Shown here in pieces: positions 16,002 through 23,421 of a stretch of DNA of 28,954 nt. Position 1 is the first letter of the stretch, and each line of letters starts with the position of its first letter. A program made the translations under genes and the position numbers. The stretch is taken from contig DBCF01000217.1 of the NCBI GenBank assembly GCA_002292925.1, forward strand, positions 1-28,954, given 5' to 3'. The notes under the pieces were generated by a model. That model ran no database searches, was not told the origin of the DNA, and saw nothing but the letters and a program-made list of their open reading frames with translations. This stretch comes from Roseiflexaceae bacterium UBA965 (GTDB lineage: Bacteria; Chloroflexota; Chloroflexia; Chloroflexales; Roseiflexaceae).

Positions 16002-17255
16002 ATGGACTTCACTGCCGATTACGATATGTTCCTCAACGAGGAACACGACATGCTTCGCCAGACCGTACGTGATTTTGCCACCCGCGAAGTATCACCTCAC
16101 ATCCGTGAATGGGATCGGAGCGGCGCCTTGCATGGTGAAGGCCCCGAGACCCGCACCCACATCCGCCCACTTATAGAAAAAATGGGCAAATTGGGCTTCC
16201 TCGGGATTTGTTTGCCCGTACGCTACGGCGGTGCTGGCATGGATTACCTGGCGCTTGCCGTGTTGTGCGAAGAACTCGAACGCATCGACAGCTTTTTGCG
16301 CGTGGTTGCCAGTGTCCACATCGGCCTCAACTCCATGACCATCTTTCAATGGGGTAACGAAGCCCAAAAGCAAAAATATCTCAAGCCCCAAGCTGAAGGC
16401 AAACTCATCGGCGCCTATGGTTTGACCGAGCCCAATAGCGGCACTGACGCCGGCGCCATGGAATCAACTGCTCGCCGCGATGGTGACCATTACATCCTCA
16501 ATGGCGAAAAAATCTGGATTAGTTTGTCAGACGTGGCCGATACCTTTGTGGTGTTTGCCAAAACCGACCCCTCCAAAGGCAATCGCGGTATTTCATGTTT
16601 TATCGTTGAACGCAACATGCCCGGCTTCTCGTCATACCCGCTCCACGGCAAATTGGGCGTGCGGGCCGGCAACACCGGCGGCATCGTCATGCAAGATGTG
16701 CGTGTTCCTGTCGAAAACCGCATCGGCGAAGAGGGTGAAGGCTTCAAAATCGCCATGGGCGCCCTCGACAATGGTCGCTACACCGTCGCTGCTGGCGCAG
16801 TCGGCTTGATCCAAGCTGCACTCGAAGCATCAGTGAAATACGCCAAAGAGCGCCACACCTTTGGGGTGCCGATTGGTGATCACCAATTGGTCAAACGCAT
16901 GATGAGCCACATGGTACGCAAAATGGACACCGGCCGCTTGTTGGTTTATCGCGCTGGCTGGATGAAAAACGCTGGTCGTCGTAACAGCCGCGAAACGACC
17001 CTCGCCAAATGGCATGCCACCGTCAGTAGCTGGGAAGCTGCCGACGATGCAGTACAGATCCACGGTGCCTACGGTTTCTCTGACGAATACCCCGTCGAGC
17101 GCTTTTTGCGTAACTCGCGTGGTGGCGTAATCTACGAAGGTACCCGCGAACTCCAAGAATTGCTCCAAGCCGATTTTGCCATGGACATCCGTGGTAATCC
17201 CCCCATCCGCTGTGAACTCCCCGCCTACAATCGCGCCGAATGGGAAGCCGAATAA
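16002..17255 (+). CDS. Acyl-CoA dehydrogenase
   Basis: A 417-residue FAD enzyme that makes the alpha,beta double bond in an acyl-CoA and passes electrons to electron-transfer flavoprotein. Order of parts: helical N-domain ('LNEEHDMLRQTVRDFATREV'), middle beta-domain with 'AYGLTEPNSGTDAGAM' and 'LNGEKIWISLSDVADTFVVFAKT', and C-terminal helical domain with 'FGVPIGDHQLV', 'DDAVQIHGAYGF' and 'GVIYEGTRELQ'. The probable catalytic base is Glu379 in that last motif, the usual place in short-chain and general acyl-CoA dehydrogenases. Chain-length preference is not readable; the sequence looks closest to the short/branched/glutaryl type. The etfB and etfA genes follow on the same strand after a hairpin, in line with the need for ETF. 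Confidence 0.93.
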   Translation: MDFTADYDMFLNEEHDMLRQTVRDFATREVSPHIREWDRSGALHGEGPETRTHIRPLIEKMGKLGFLGICLPVRYGGAGMDYLALAVLCEELERIDSFLRVVASVHIGLNSMTIFQWGNEAQKQKYLKPQAEGKLIGAYGLTEPNSGTDAGAMESTARRDGDHYILNGEKIWISLSDVADTFVVFAKTDPSKGNRGISCFIVERNMPGFSSYPLHGKLGVRAGNTGGIVMQDVRVPVENRIGEEGEGFKIAMGALDNGRYTVAAGAVGLIQAALEASVKYAKERHTFGVPIGDHQLVKRMMSHMVRKMDTGRLLVYRAGWMKNAGRRNSRETTLAKWHATVSSWEAADDAVQIHGAYGFSDEYPVERFLRNSRGGVIYEGTRELQELLQADFAMDIRGNPPIRCELPAYNRAEWEAE

Positions 17256-17264
17256 TAATCACGC

Positions 17265-17298
17265 CTGGGGAGGTGAATATGCGTATTCACCTCCCCAG
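17265..17298 (+). terminator. Intrinsic terminator or attenuator between acyl-CoA dehydrogenase and etfB
   Basis: Perfect 14-bp stem (arm CTGGGGAGGTGAAT) with a 6-base loop, followed by TGTCTTTTT. Only 32 bases separate it from the etfB ATG, leaving little room for a promoter downstream of it. Confidence 0.85.
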
Positions 17299-17330
17299 TG
17301 TCTTTTTGATAATGGGTGAAAGAGCACAAA

Positions 17331-18092
17331 ATGAACATTGTTGTCTGTCTCAAACAGGTGCCACGTGACAATACCGTGGCGATTACCGCCAATCACGCCA
17401 TTGATGCCAGTGGGATTGAGCCAATCATCAATTTGTTTGATGAATACGCCCTCGAAGCCGCCTTGCAACTCAACGACACTCATGGCGGTACGGTGACCGT
17501 ACTGTCGCTGGGTGATGACGAATGGCAAGACCAAATGCGCCGCGCCATGGCGATGGGGGCCACTGATGCCTTGTTGGTGCAAGCCGATGCCCAATACGAC
17601 CTCTTTTCTGCTGCCCAAATCATCGCCAATGCCATTCGCCATCTCGGTATGCCCGATGTGGTGATGTGTGGCCGCAATGCTACCGACGACGAAAGCGCCG
17701 CCTTGGCTCCCATGCTGGCCCGCCTGCTGGGCTGGCCCCAAGTGACCTATGTGACGGCAATCACTGCCAGCGACGCCACGTCACTGACGGCAGTGCGCCA
17801 ACTCGAAGACGAACGCGAAACGGTGCAAGTCACGTTACCGGCTGTGCTGAGTATCGCCAAAGGCGAACAAGAGCCGCGCTTCCCATCGCTATTGCGGGTG
17901 CGTAAATTTGCCAAACAAGTCATCCCCACGGTGACGATTGCCGATATCGGTGCCCCCAGCGCGCCGGCAGTCCAAATCATCGACCGTGTGCCGCCGGCGG
18001 CCCGCAAAGGTGGCGAGATTATCGCTGGCGCCGATGTGGCCGCCAAGGTTGCCGCATTGGTTGACCGTTTAATCGCCGATCAAGCATTGTAA
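17331..18092 (+). CDS. etfB: Electron transfer flavoprotein, beta subunit
   Basis: A 253-residue EtfB, the AMP-binding partner of EtfA; together they carry electrons from acyl-CoA dehydrogenases toward the quinone pool. Family marks: 'NIVVCLKQVPRD' start, 'INLFDEYALEAALQL', 'TVLSLGDDEWQDQMRRAMAMGATDALLV', 'DVVMCGRNATDDESAALAPMLARLLGWPQVTYV' and 'VTLPAVLSIAKGEQEPRFPSLL'. The ATG at 17331 gives the standard family N-terminus and is preferred over an in-frame GTG at 17316; GAAAGAG serves as a modest ribosome site. It is followed 9 bases later by etfA. Confidence 0.94.
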   Translation: MNIVVCLKQVPRDNTVAITANHAIDASGIEPIINLFDEYALEAALQLNDTHGGTVTVLSLGDDEWQDQMRRAMAMGATDALLVQADAQYDLFSAAQIIANAIRHLGMPDVVMCGRNATDDESAALAPMLARLLGWPQVTYVTAITASDATSLTAVRQLEDERETVQVTLPAVLSIAKGEQEPRFPSLLRVRKFAKQVIPTVTIADIGAPSAPAVQIIDRVPPAARKGGEIIAGADVAAKVAALVDRLIADQAL

Positions 18093-18101
18093 GGGGCCAC
18101 C

Positions 18102-19070
18102 ATGTCACAACAAATTTGGGTCCTTATTGACCAAATCAATACTGAATCAACGCCTAGTGCTGCTCAACGCGAGCTTATCGCCCGGGCTACGGCGCTGTCT
18201 TCACACGTCACCGCCCTGGTGGTCGGTGCCAACGTCGGTGCGCTTGCCCAATCTACTGCCAGTTATGGCGTACAACAGGTGGCCGTAATCGACGATGCCA
18301 ATCTGGCAGATGGTGCCGCCGATGCCCTCACCAGCGCCATCGTCGCTGCCATCAAATCTGCCGATGTCCAATTGCTGTTGACCACTAGCACCTTGCGTAT
18401 ACGCGATGTGAGTGCGGCAGTGGCTGCCGAGTGTGGTGGCGCTTTGGCCGTCGACGCCAGTGACGTCCGGATTGCATCTGCCGGGGTCCAGGCCGTGCGC
18501 GGTTCGCACGGTGGCAATGTGATTACCACGTTGCAATTTGGTGCGACGTTAGCAGTGGTGTCGGTGCGCAAACAAACCCACGCTGAAGCTGTCTCTGGAG
18601 CAACTTCCGCACCGATTAATGCCTTGGCGGTCACCGTACCTGCCAGTGCGATTCGCGTACTGAGTCACGACCGCAATCAAGCGGGGGTCAACTTGGTTGA
18701 CGCCACGGTGATTGTGTCGGGTGGGCGCGGGCTTGGTAATGCCGAAAACTACCATCGTTTGATTCCCGCCTTAGCCACCACGTTGGGTGGCGCCTATGGT
18801 GCCTCACGTGCTATCGTCGATGCCGGCTGGGTGCCTTACGATCATCAAGTGGGCCAGACGGGCAAAACCGTTAGCCCCAAGTTATATGTGGCCGTGGGGA
18901 TTTCGGGTGCCATTCAGCATTTGGCAGGGATGCGCTCGGCCCGGACCATTGTTGCCATCAACAAAGATGCCGATGCCCCCATCTTCCGTATCGCCAGCTA
19001 TGGTATCGTGGGTGACGCCCTCGAAGTCGTCCCAGCCTTGATTGCCGAAGTCGCGCGCCGCCGCGGCTAA
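18102..19070 (+). CDS. etfA: Electron transfer flavoprotein, alpha subunit
   Basis: A 322-residue EtfA, the FAD-carrying subunit. The C-terminal FAD domain is clear: 'VIVSGGRGLGNAENYH', 'GASRAIVDAGWVPYDHQVGQTGKTVSP', 'YVAVGISGAIQHLAGM', 'IVAINKDADAPIF' and 'ASYGIVGDALEVVPALI'. The N-terminal domain is more variable, as is usual. AAGGGG lies 6 bases before the ATG. The gene ends 13 bases before a strong terminator. No ETF:quinone oxidoreductase gene is in the window, so the final electron acceptor is encoded elsewhere. Confidence 0.94.
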   Translation: MSQQIWVLIDQINTESTPSAAQRELIARATALSSHVTALVVGANVGALAQSTASYGVQQVAVIDDANLADGAADALTSAIVAAIKSADVQLLLTTSTLRIRDVSAAVAAECGGALAVDASDVRIASAGVQAVRGSHGGNVITTLQFGATLAVVSVRKQTHAEAVSGATSAPINALAVTVPASAIRVLSHDRNQAGVNLVDATVIVSGGRGLGNAENYHRLIPALATTLGGAYGASRAIVDAGWVPYDHQVGQTGKTVSPKLYVAVGISGAIQHLAGMRSARTIVAINKDADAPIFRIASYGIVGDALEVVPALIAEVARRRG

Positions 19071-19083
19071 ATCGGTGTACGAC

Positions 19084-19118
19084 AAACCGGCGTCCCACGT
19101 ACAGTGGGACGCCGGTTT
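19084..19118. terminator. Strong bidirectional terminator between etfA and glpD
   Basis: Perfect 15-bp stem (arm AAACCGGCGTCCCAC) with loop GTACA; A-rich on the left and T-rich on the right, so it can serve both convergent genes. Confidence 0.88.
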
Positions 19119-19146
19119 TGTGTGTGTAGGTGACGGGCGGGTCGGT

Positions 19147-20706
19147 TTACGGCAACATATAGCCAGTGGCCAGGGTGGTGTATTCAGCGATTTGGTTGGC
19201 GACCCACGCGTCGTCACGGCCGAGTTCGTCGGCCATGAATCGAGCCACTGCCGGTGCCATGGCGATGCTGGCTTTGGCGTTGAGCAGGAGCGCCCGTGTG
19301 CGCCGTGCCAACACATCTTCGACGGTGCGGGCTTGCTCCATCCGCACTGCCCAGATGACTTCGGCGCCGGTATAGGGCAAATCGGGGTGGATGGGAGTGG
19401 CCCAGGCGGGGTTTTCGTGCATCAGGGTACGAATCGCGGCGGCATCACTACCATAGACCTGCATGTCGTCGCTATCAGGGGTGGTGCTGTAGCCGTGCAG
19501 GTGCAGGGTTTTGGTGACGGATGGCCGCACGGCGAGATTGGCCGATTGTTCGATGCGATTGACGGCGTCTTCGCCCATATGCCGGTAGGTGGTCCATTTG
19601 CCGCCGGTAATAGTCATCATGCCACTGTCGGCAAAGACGATGGTATGGTCGCGCGACAACGATTTGGTGTTGCCGTCGCTACTACTTGCTTTGACCAATG
19701 GGCGTTGGCCGGCAAATACACTCAAGACATCGGTGGCGGTGGGGCGGCGGCTGAGATATTTGGCGGTATGACTGAGCACAAACTCGATTTCGTCGGCAAG
19801 TGGGCGCGGCTCGATTTGTGATTCAGGTACGGGGGTATCGGTGGTGCCAATCACCACACAATCATGCCACGGCAAGGCAAACAACACCCGCCCATCGGCG
19901 GTTTTGGGGATCATCACGGCATGATCGCCGGGCAAAAACGACCGATCGACCACGATATGGATGCCTTGGCTCTGGGCCAATATCGGTTTGACGGTAGCAT
20001 TGTCGAGGCGGCGAATCTGGTCGACAAAAATCCCCGTAGCGTTAATCACCGATTTGGCGTTGATGGTAAAGGGGAGCCCGCTTTCGCTGTCACGAGCGGT
20101 AACCCCACAGATTTTGCCATTGGTATCGTGCAACAAGCCGTCAACGGGCATGTGGTTGAGTAACGTGGCACCAAGATTGCTGGCGGTGCGCAACAAGGTA
20201 ATGGCCAAGCGTGAATCATCGAATTGCCCGTCGTAATAAACGATACCCCCTTTGAGCCCCTTGGGAGTCAAGGTGGGGGCGAGCGTGAGCGCTTCATTGC
20301 GACTAATCAGTCGCGAGAACCCAAAGCCTAACTTCCCTGCCATTACGCTATACAACAATAACCCAGCCCCATAAAAAGGCATGTCGATGAAATTGTAGGC
20401 GGGGACGACATGGGGCATGACTCGGACAAGGTGGGGGGCGTTGTTGCGCAGGCGCCCACGTTCGTGCAATGCTTCATAGACCAACGACAAATTGCCTTGA
20501 GCCAAATAGCGCACGCCACCATGGACTAATTTGGTGGCACGACTCGAGGTGCCTTTGGCAAAGTCGTAGGCTTCGAGGAGCAAGGTTTTGTGGCCACGAC
20601 TGGCAGCGTCGACAGCGATGCCAAGTCCGGTGGCGCCGCCACCAATAATCACAATATCCCAGAGTTGCGTGCTCGTGACGCTAGAGAGGAGTTTTTCACG
20701 TTGCAT
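19147..20706 (-). CDS. glpD: Glycerol-3-phosphate dehydrogenase (FAD, quinone-linked)
   Basis: A 519-residue GlpD that oxidises glycerol 3-phosphate to dihydroxyacetone phosphate at the membrane surface and feeds electrons to quinone. The N-terminal FAD-binding motif GGGATG is at residues 22-27, followed by 'FAKGTSSRATKLVHGGVRYL', the diagnostic GlpD signature. Later marks are 'GGIVYYDGQFDDSRLAI', 'ALPWHDCVVIGTTDTP', 'SVFAGQRPLV' and 'ITGGKWTTYRHMGEDAVNRI'. The C-terminal helical domain ('WAVRMEQARTVEDVLARRTR') is complete. The ATG at 20706 fits the family start better than an in-frame ATG at 20766, which lies beyond the likely promoter. No glpF or glpK is adjacent. Confidence 0.93.
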   Translation of the reverse strand: MQREKLLSSVTSTQLWDIVIIGGGATGLGIAVDAASRGHKTLLLEAYDFAKGTSSRATKLVHGGVRYLAQGNLSLVYEALHERGRLRNNAPHLVRVMPHVVPAYNFIDMPFYGAGLLLYSVMAGKLGFGFSRLISRNEALTLAPTLTPKGLKGGIVYYDGQFDDSRLAITLLRTASNLGATLLNHMPVDGLLHDTNGKICGVTARDSESGLPFTINAKSVINATGIFVDQIRRLDNATVKPILAQSQGIHIVVDRSFLPGDHAVMIPKTADGRVLFALPWHDCVVIGTTDTPVPESQIEPRPLADEIEFVLSHTAKYLSRRPTATDVLSVFAGQRPLVKASSSDGNTKSLSRDHTIVFADSGMMTITGGKWTTYRHMGEDAVNRIEQSANLAVRPSVTKTLHLHGYSTTPDSDDMQVYGSDAAAIRTLMHENPAWATPIHPDLPYTGAEVIWAVRMEQARTVEDVLARRTRALLLNAKASIAMAPAVARFMADELGRDDAWVANQIAEYTTLATGYMLP

Positions 20707-20740
20707 GAGTGTTCTCGTTCCGTATTTTGTTACTAAATAT

Positions 20741-20749
20741 ATTCTACCA
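20741..20749 (-). promoter_or_regulatory. Extended -10 promoter candidate for glpD
   Basis: Minus-strand TGGTAGAAT, 34 bases before the ATG at 20706. It is embedded in TTTTGGTAGAAT, the same 12-mer found in front of cofD. No strong -35 box. Confidence 0.45.
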
Positions 20750-20830
20750 AAATTACCGTATGACATGTATCATCTTGCATCGTTATGCGGATATGTGTAG
20801 CTGTGTCGTGACGTAATTATTGCGGTTCCG

Positions 20831-20862
20831 TTGATTTTTTTGTGATAGTGTTACGAAATCAA
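20831..20862. repeat. Inverted repeat in the glpD/E1 divergent spacer
   Basis: TTGATTT (20831-20837) and AAATCAA (20856-20862) form a 7-bp inverted repeat with an 18-base centre, in the 257-base AT-rich gap between divergent genes. It could be a regulator-binding site; chance is not excluded in AT-rich DNA. The remainder of the gap holds TATGAT at 20898, a possible but unsupported -10 for the plus-strand gene. Confidence 0.3.
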
Positions 20863-20963
20863 AACTTTGGATGATATGCAGTAGCGATGAAATAGCGTAT
20901 GATGGAGATATTATGCACCAATAACATCATTGTCTGACGGCAGTGATATCAGGGAGTTATTTT

Positions 20964-23345
20964 ATGAAGACAAAAACTGCAACTGTTGCGAATACCACAC
21001 TGATTAAACCCCATATGGATAGTCACAAACTGCGTGTGCTTGAATCGATTCAGCAACGGGTATTGTGGTTGGCGACGATGATGATTCACCATGCAAATAA
21101 TGTCCGCCCCAATACTGATGGCACAAAAGTGGGTGGTCACCAGGCATCATCTGCCTCGACGGTGACCTTGATGACGGCGTTATATTTTCACTTCCTCAAA
21201 AAAGGTGACCGGGTTGCGGTCAAACCCCATTCTTCACCGATTTTCCATTCAATTCAATATTTGTTGGGGAATTTGCCCAAGCGTTACATGACCACTTTGC
21301 GTGAATTCGGTGGGTTGCAATCATACCCGAGCCGCACCAAAGACCCCGAGCAAGTTGATTTTTCGACAGGGTCAGTGGGATTAGGCGTCGTTGCACCATT
21401 ATTCACCTCGCTGACGCAACGTTTTTTGCGTGACCATGGTGCTGCCATCCCCGAGCGCCGGTTTGTGGCGGTGGTAGGTGATGCCGAGCTTGATGAAGGC
21501 AACGTCTGGGAGGCATTGCTCGACGAAGCCCTTGATGGCATCGGCCAAGTGGTATGGGTGGTTGACCTCAATCGTCAAAGCCTTGACCGCGTGGTGCCAG
21601 GGATTCGGGCTGCCCGCCTCAAGAAACTCTTTGCCCAAAACGGTTGGCGCGTGCTCGAAGCCAAGTATGGCCACAAATTACAAGCGTTGTATGCCTTGCC
21701 CGGTGGCGAAACCTTGCGCCGGCGCATTGATGACATGAGCAACGAAGAATACCAGTCGTGCATCCGCTTACACGGCGCCGAATTGCGTGAACGTTTGCTC
21801 AATAGCAACGACGCCGATCGTAGTACTTTGGCGGTGGTATTGGCCAAAGTCCCCGATGACGAATTACAAAGTGTGATTTCGAACCTGGGTGGGCACGACC
21901 TCGACACCATGTGTGAGATTTTCGACGAAGTCGATCGTGACATGACGCGGCCGACGGTGGTGTTTGCCTATACCGTCAAAGGGTGGGGGTTGCCGATTGC
22001 CGGTCACCCCTTGAACCACTCGATGTTGTTGAACTCAGAACAAATCGAAACGTTGCGCGCTTCGATGGGGATTGCCAGCGATGATTTGTGGCCCGACTTT
22101 GAAAGTGACAGCCCCGAAGGTCAAATCTGTCATGACGTGGCTCAACGCTTGGCCGAAGTCGAAACGCCACCGTTACCTGTAGTGACCGTACCGAGTCGGG
22201 TCGACTTGAGTATGCCCGATATCGTGAGTACCCAAGATGCGTTTGGGCGATTGTTGGTGCGCTTCGCAGACATTCCCGAGGTCGCGCCACATATGGTGAC
22301 GACGTCACCCGACGTGTCGGTGTCGACCAATTTGGGGGCTTGGATTAATCGCAATGGCGTCTATACGCACCATCCCGAGGTAACTGATTACGAAAGCGAA
22401 GCACAACGCTTGTTGCGTTGGCAACGCTCAACCAATGGGCGTCACATCGAGCTGGGCATCTCTGAAATGAATTTGTTCATGATGTTGGGGATGGCTGGGT
22501 TGTCGTATGAATTACTCGGTGCCCCGTTGGTGCCAATTGGTACCGTCTATGACCCATTTGTGTTGCGCGGGCTTGATTCATTCATTTATGCGGTGTATTC
22601 GGGTGCCAAATTCATCGTGGCCGGTACGCCATCGGGGGTGACATTGGCTCCCGAGGGTGGGGCGCACCAATCGACGATTACCGCATCGGTGGGGATTGAA
22701 TTGCCCAAATTAATGATGGCGGAGCCGTGTTACGCCGGTGAGCTCGAGTGGTATTTGCTCGAAGGGGTGCGTAATTGTTTCGACCGTGACCATGGTCGCC
22801 CGTTGTACTTGCGGTTGAGCACGCGTACCATCGACCAAGCACCGTTTGTGGCGGCGCGTGAGCGTTTGGGTATCGACACGTTGCAACAGCAGGCGTTGAC
22901 TGGCGCGTATCGTTTGGCGACATGGCAGACCAATCATCCTGATTTGGCTGGGGCACCGCGGGTGATGTTGTGTGCGAGTGGCGCCGTCATCCCCGAAGTC
23001 TTGCAGGCAGCTGAACTGTTGTGGCGCGAAGGTGTGGCCGCTGATGTGATTAATGTGGTGAGTGTGCGCGCCATGTATGAGCGTTTTGTGGAGGCGCGCC
23101 AGCAAGGCGAGCGCGATCCCTTTGCATGGCTCTACCCAGACAGTGAGCGGCGCACTCCCATGGTGACCATCCACGATGCTGCCTCACATGCCATGGCGTG
23201 GTTGGGGAGTGTCTATGGTGCGCCGGTGACGAGTCTGGGGGTCGATGAATTTGGCCAATCAGGCAACCGTCACGATTTGTATCGGCACTTCCATCTTGAT
23301 GTGGCAAGTATTGCTGATGCGGCCTTTTGTGCCATCGATGAATAG
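20964..23345 (+). CDS. AceE-like homodimeric 2-oxo acid dehydrogenase E1 component (pyruvate dehydrogenase-like)
   Basis: A 793-residue thiamine-diphosphate enzyme of the single-chain E1 family (AceE, MdeB), which decarboxylates pyruvate or another 2-oxo acid. The N-terminal half has 'VGGHQASSAS', 'QSYPSRTKDPEQVDFSTGSVGLG' and the ThDP/Mg motif 'VVGDAELDEGN', with Asn203 at the right spacing (motif at residues 172-203); the third residue is Ala174 where GDG is usual. The middle pyrimidine domain has 'RHIELGISEMNLFMMLG' with the expected catalytic Glu. The C-terminal domain ('INVVSVRAMYERFV', 'GVDEFGQSGNRHDLY') is transketolase-like. It is about 90 residues shorter than E. coli AceE, lacking much of the N-terminal region that docks E2. 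The ATG at 20964 follows AGGGAG by 7 bases. No E2 or E3 gene is nearby, so the substrate is open. Confidence 0.85.
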   Translation: MKTKTATVANTTLIKPHMDSHKLRVLESIQQRVLWLATMMIHHANNVRPNTDGTKVGGHQASSASTVTLMTALYFHFLKKGDRVAVKPHSSPIFHSIQYLLGNLPKRYMTTLREFGGLQSYPSRTKDPEQVDFSTGSVGLGVVAPLFTSLTQRFLRDHGAAIPERRFVAVVGDAELDEGNVWEALLDEALDGIGQVVWVVDLNRQSLDRVVPGIRAARLKKLFAQNGWRVLEAKYGHKLQALYALPGGETLRRRIDDMSNEEYQSCIRLHGAELRERLLNSNDADRSTLAVVLAKVPDDELQSVISNLGGHDLDTMCEIFDEVDRDMTRPTVVFAYTVKGWGLPIAGHPLNHSMLLNSEQIETLRASMGIASDDLWPDFESDSPEGQICHDVAQRLAEVETPPLPVVTVPSRVDLSMPDIVSTQDAFGRLLVRFADIPEVAPHMVTTSPDVSVSTNLGAWINRNGVYTHHPEVTDYESEAQRLLRWQRSTNGRHIELGISEMNLFMMLGMAGLSYELLGAPLVPIGTVYDPFVLRGLDSFIYAVYSGAKFIVAGTPSGVTLAPEGGAHQSTITASVGIELPKLMMAEPCYAGELEWYLLEGVRNCFDRDHGRPLYLRLSTRTIDQAPFVAARERLGIDTLQQQALTGAYRLATWQTNHPDLAGAPRVMLCASGAVIPEVLQAAELLWREGVAADVINVVSVRAMYERFVEARQQGERDPFAWLYPDSERRTPMVTIHDAASHAMAWLGSVYGAPVTSLGVDEFGQSGNRHDLYRHFHLDVASIADAAFCAIDE

Positions 23346-23366
23346 ATGTAATTGACGTGTGTAGCA

Positions 23367-23375
23367 TGGTATAAT
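23367..23375 (+). promoter_or_regulatory. Extended -10 promoter of the four-gene right-hand operon
   Basis: TGGTATAAT: a perfect -10 with an extended TGN. TTGACG at 23352 is only 12 bases before the -10, so it may not act as the -35. The predicted start is near 23382, inside or at the edge of the inverted repeat at 23380-23403. Confidence 0.55.
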
Positions 23376-23379
23376 CCAG

Positions 23380-23403
23380 CATACGAGTGATGACACTCGT
23401 ATG
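23380..23403. promoter_or_regulatory. Perfect inverted repeat at the predicted transcription start
   Basis: Arms CATACGAGTG and CACTCGTATG (10 bp, perfect) around ATGA. It lies directly after the -10 box and 18 bases before the chosen ATG at 23422. As DNA it is well placed for a dimeric repressor; as RNA it would form a stem-loop at the very 5' end of the message. It has no T-run, so it is not a typical terminator for the upstream gene. Confidence 0.6.
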
Positions 23404-23421
23404 CTGATTCGGGGGGATATC

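Noticed and set aside
19042..19821. 259-codon plus-strand frame opposite glpD
   Set aside because: It runs from the end of etfA through the terminator hairpin and antisense to GlpD; no domain is recognised.
23352..23375. TTGACG and TATAAT as a standard -35/-10 pair
   Set aside because: The spacer is 12 bases, too short for a standard sigma70 promoter; the extended -10 reading is preferred.
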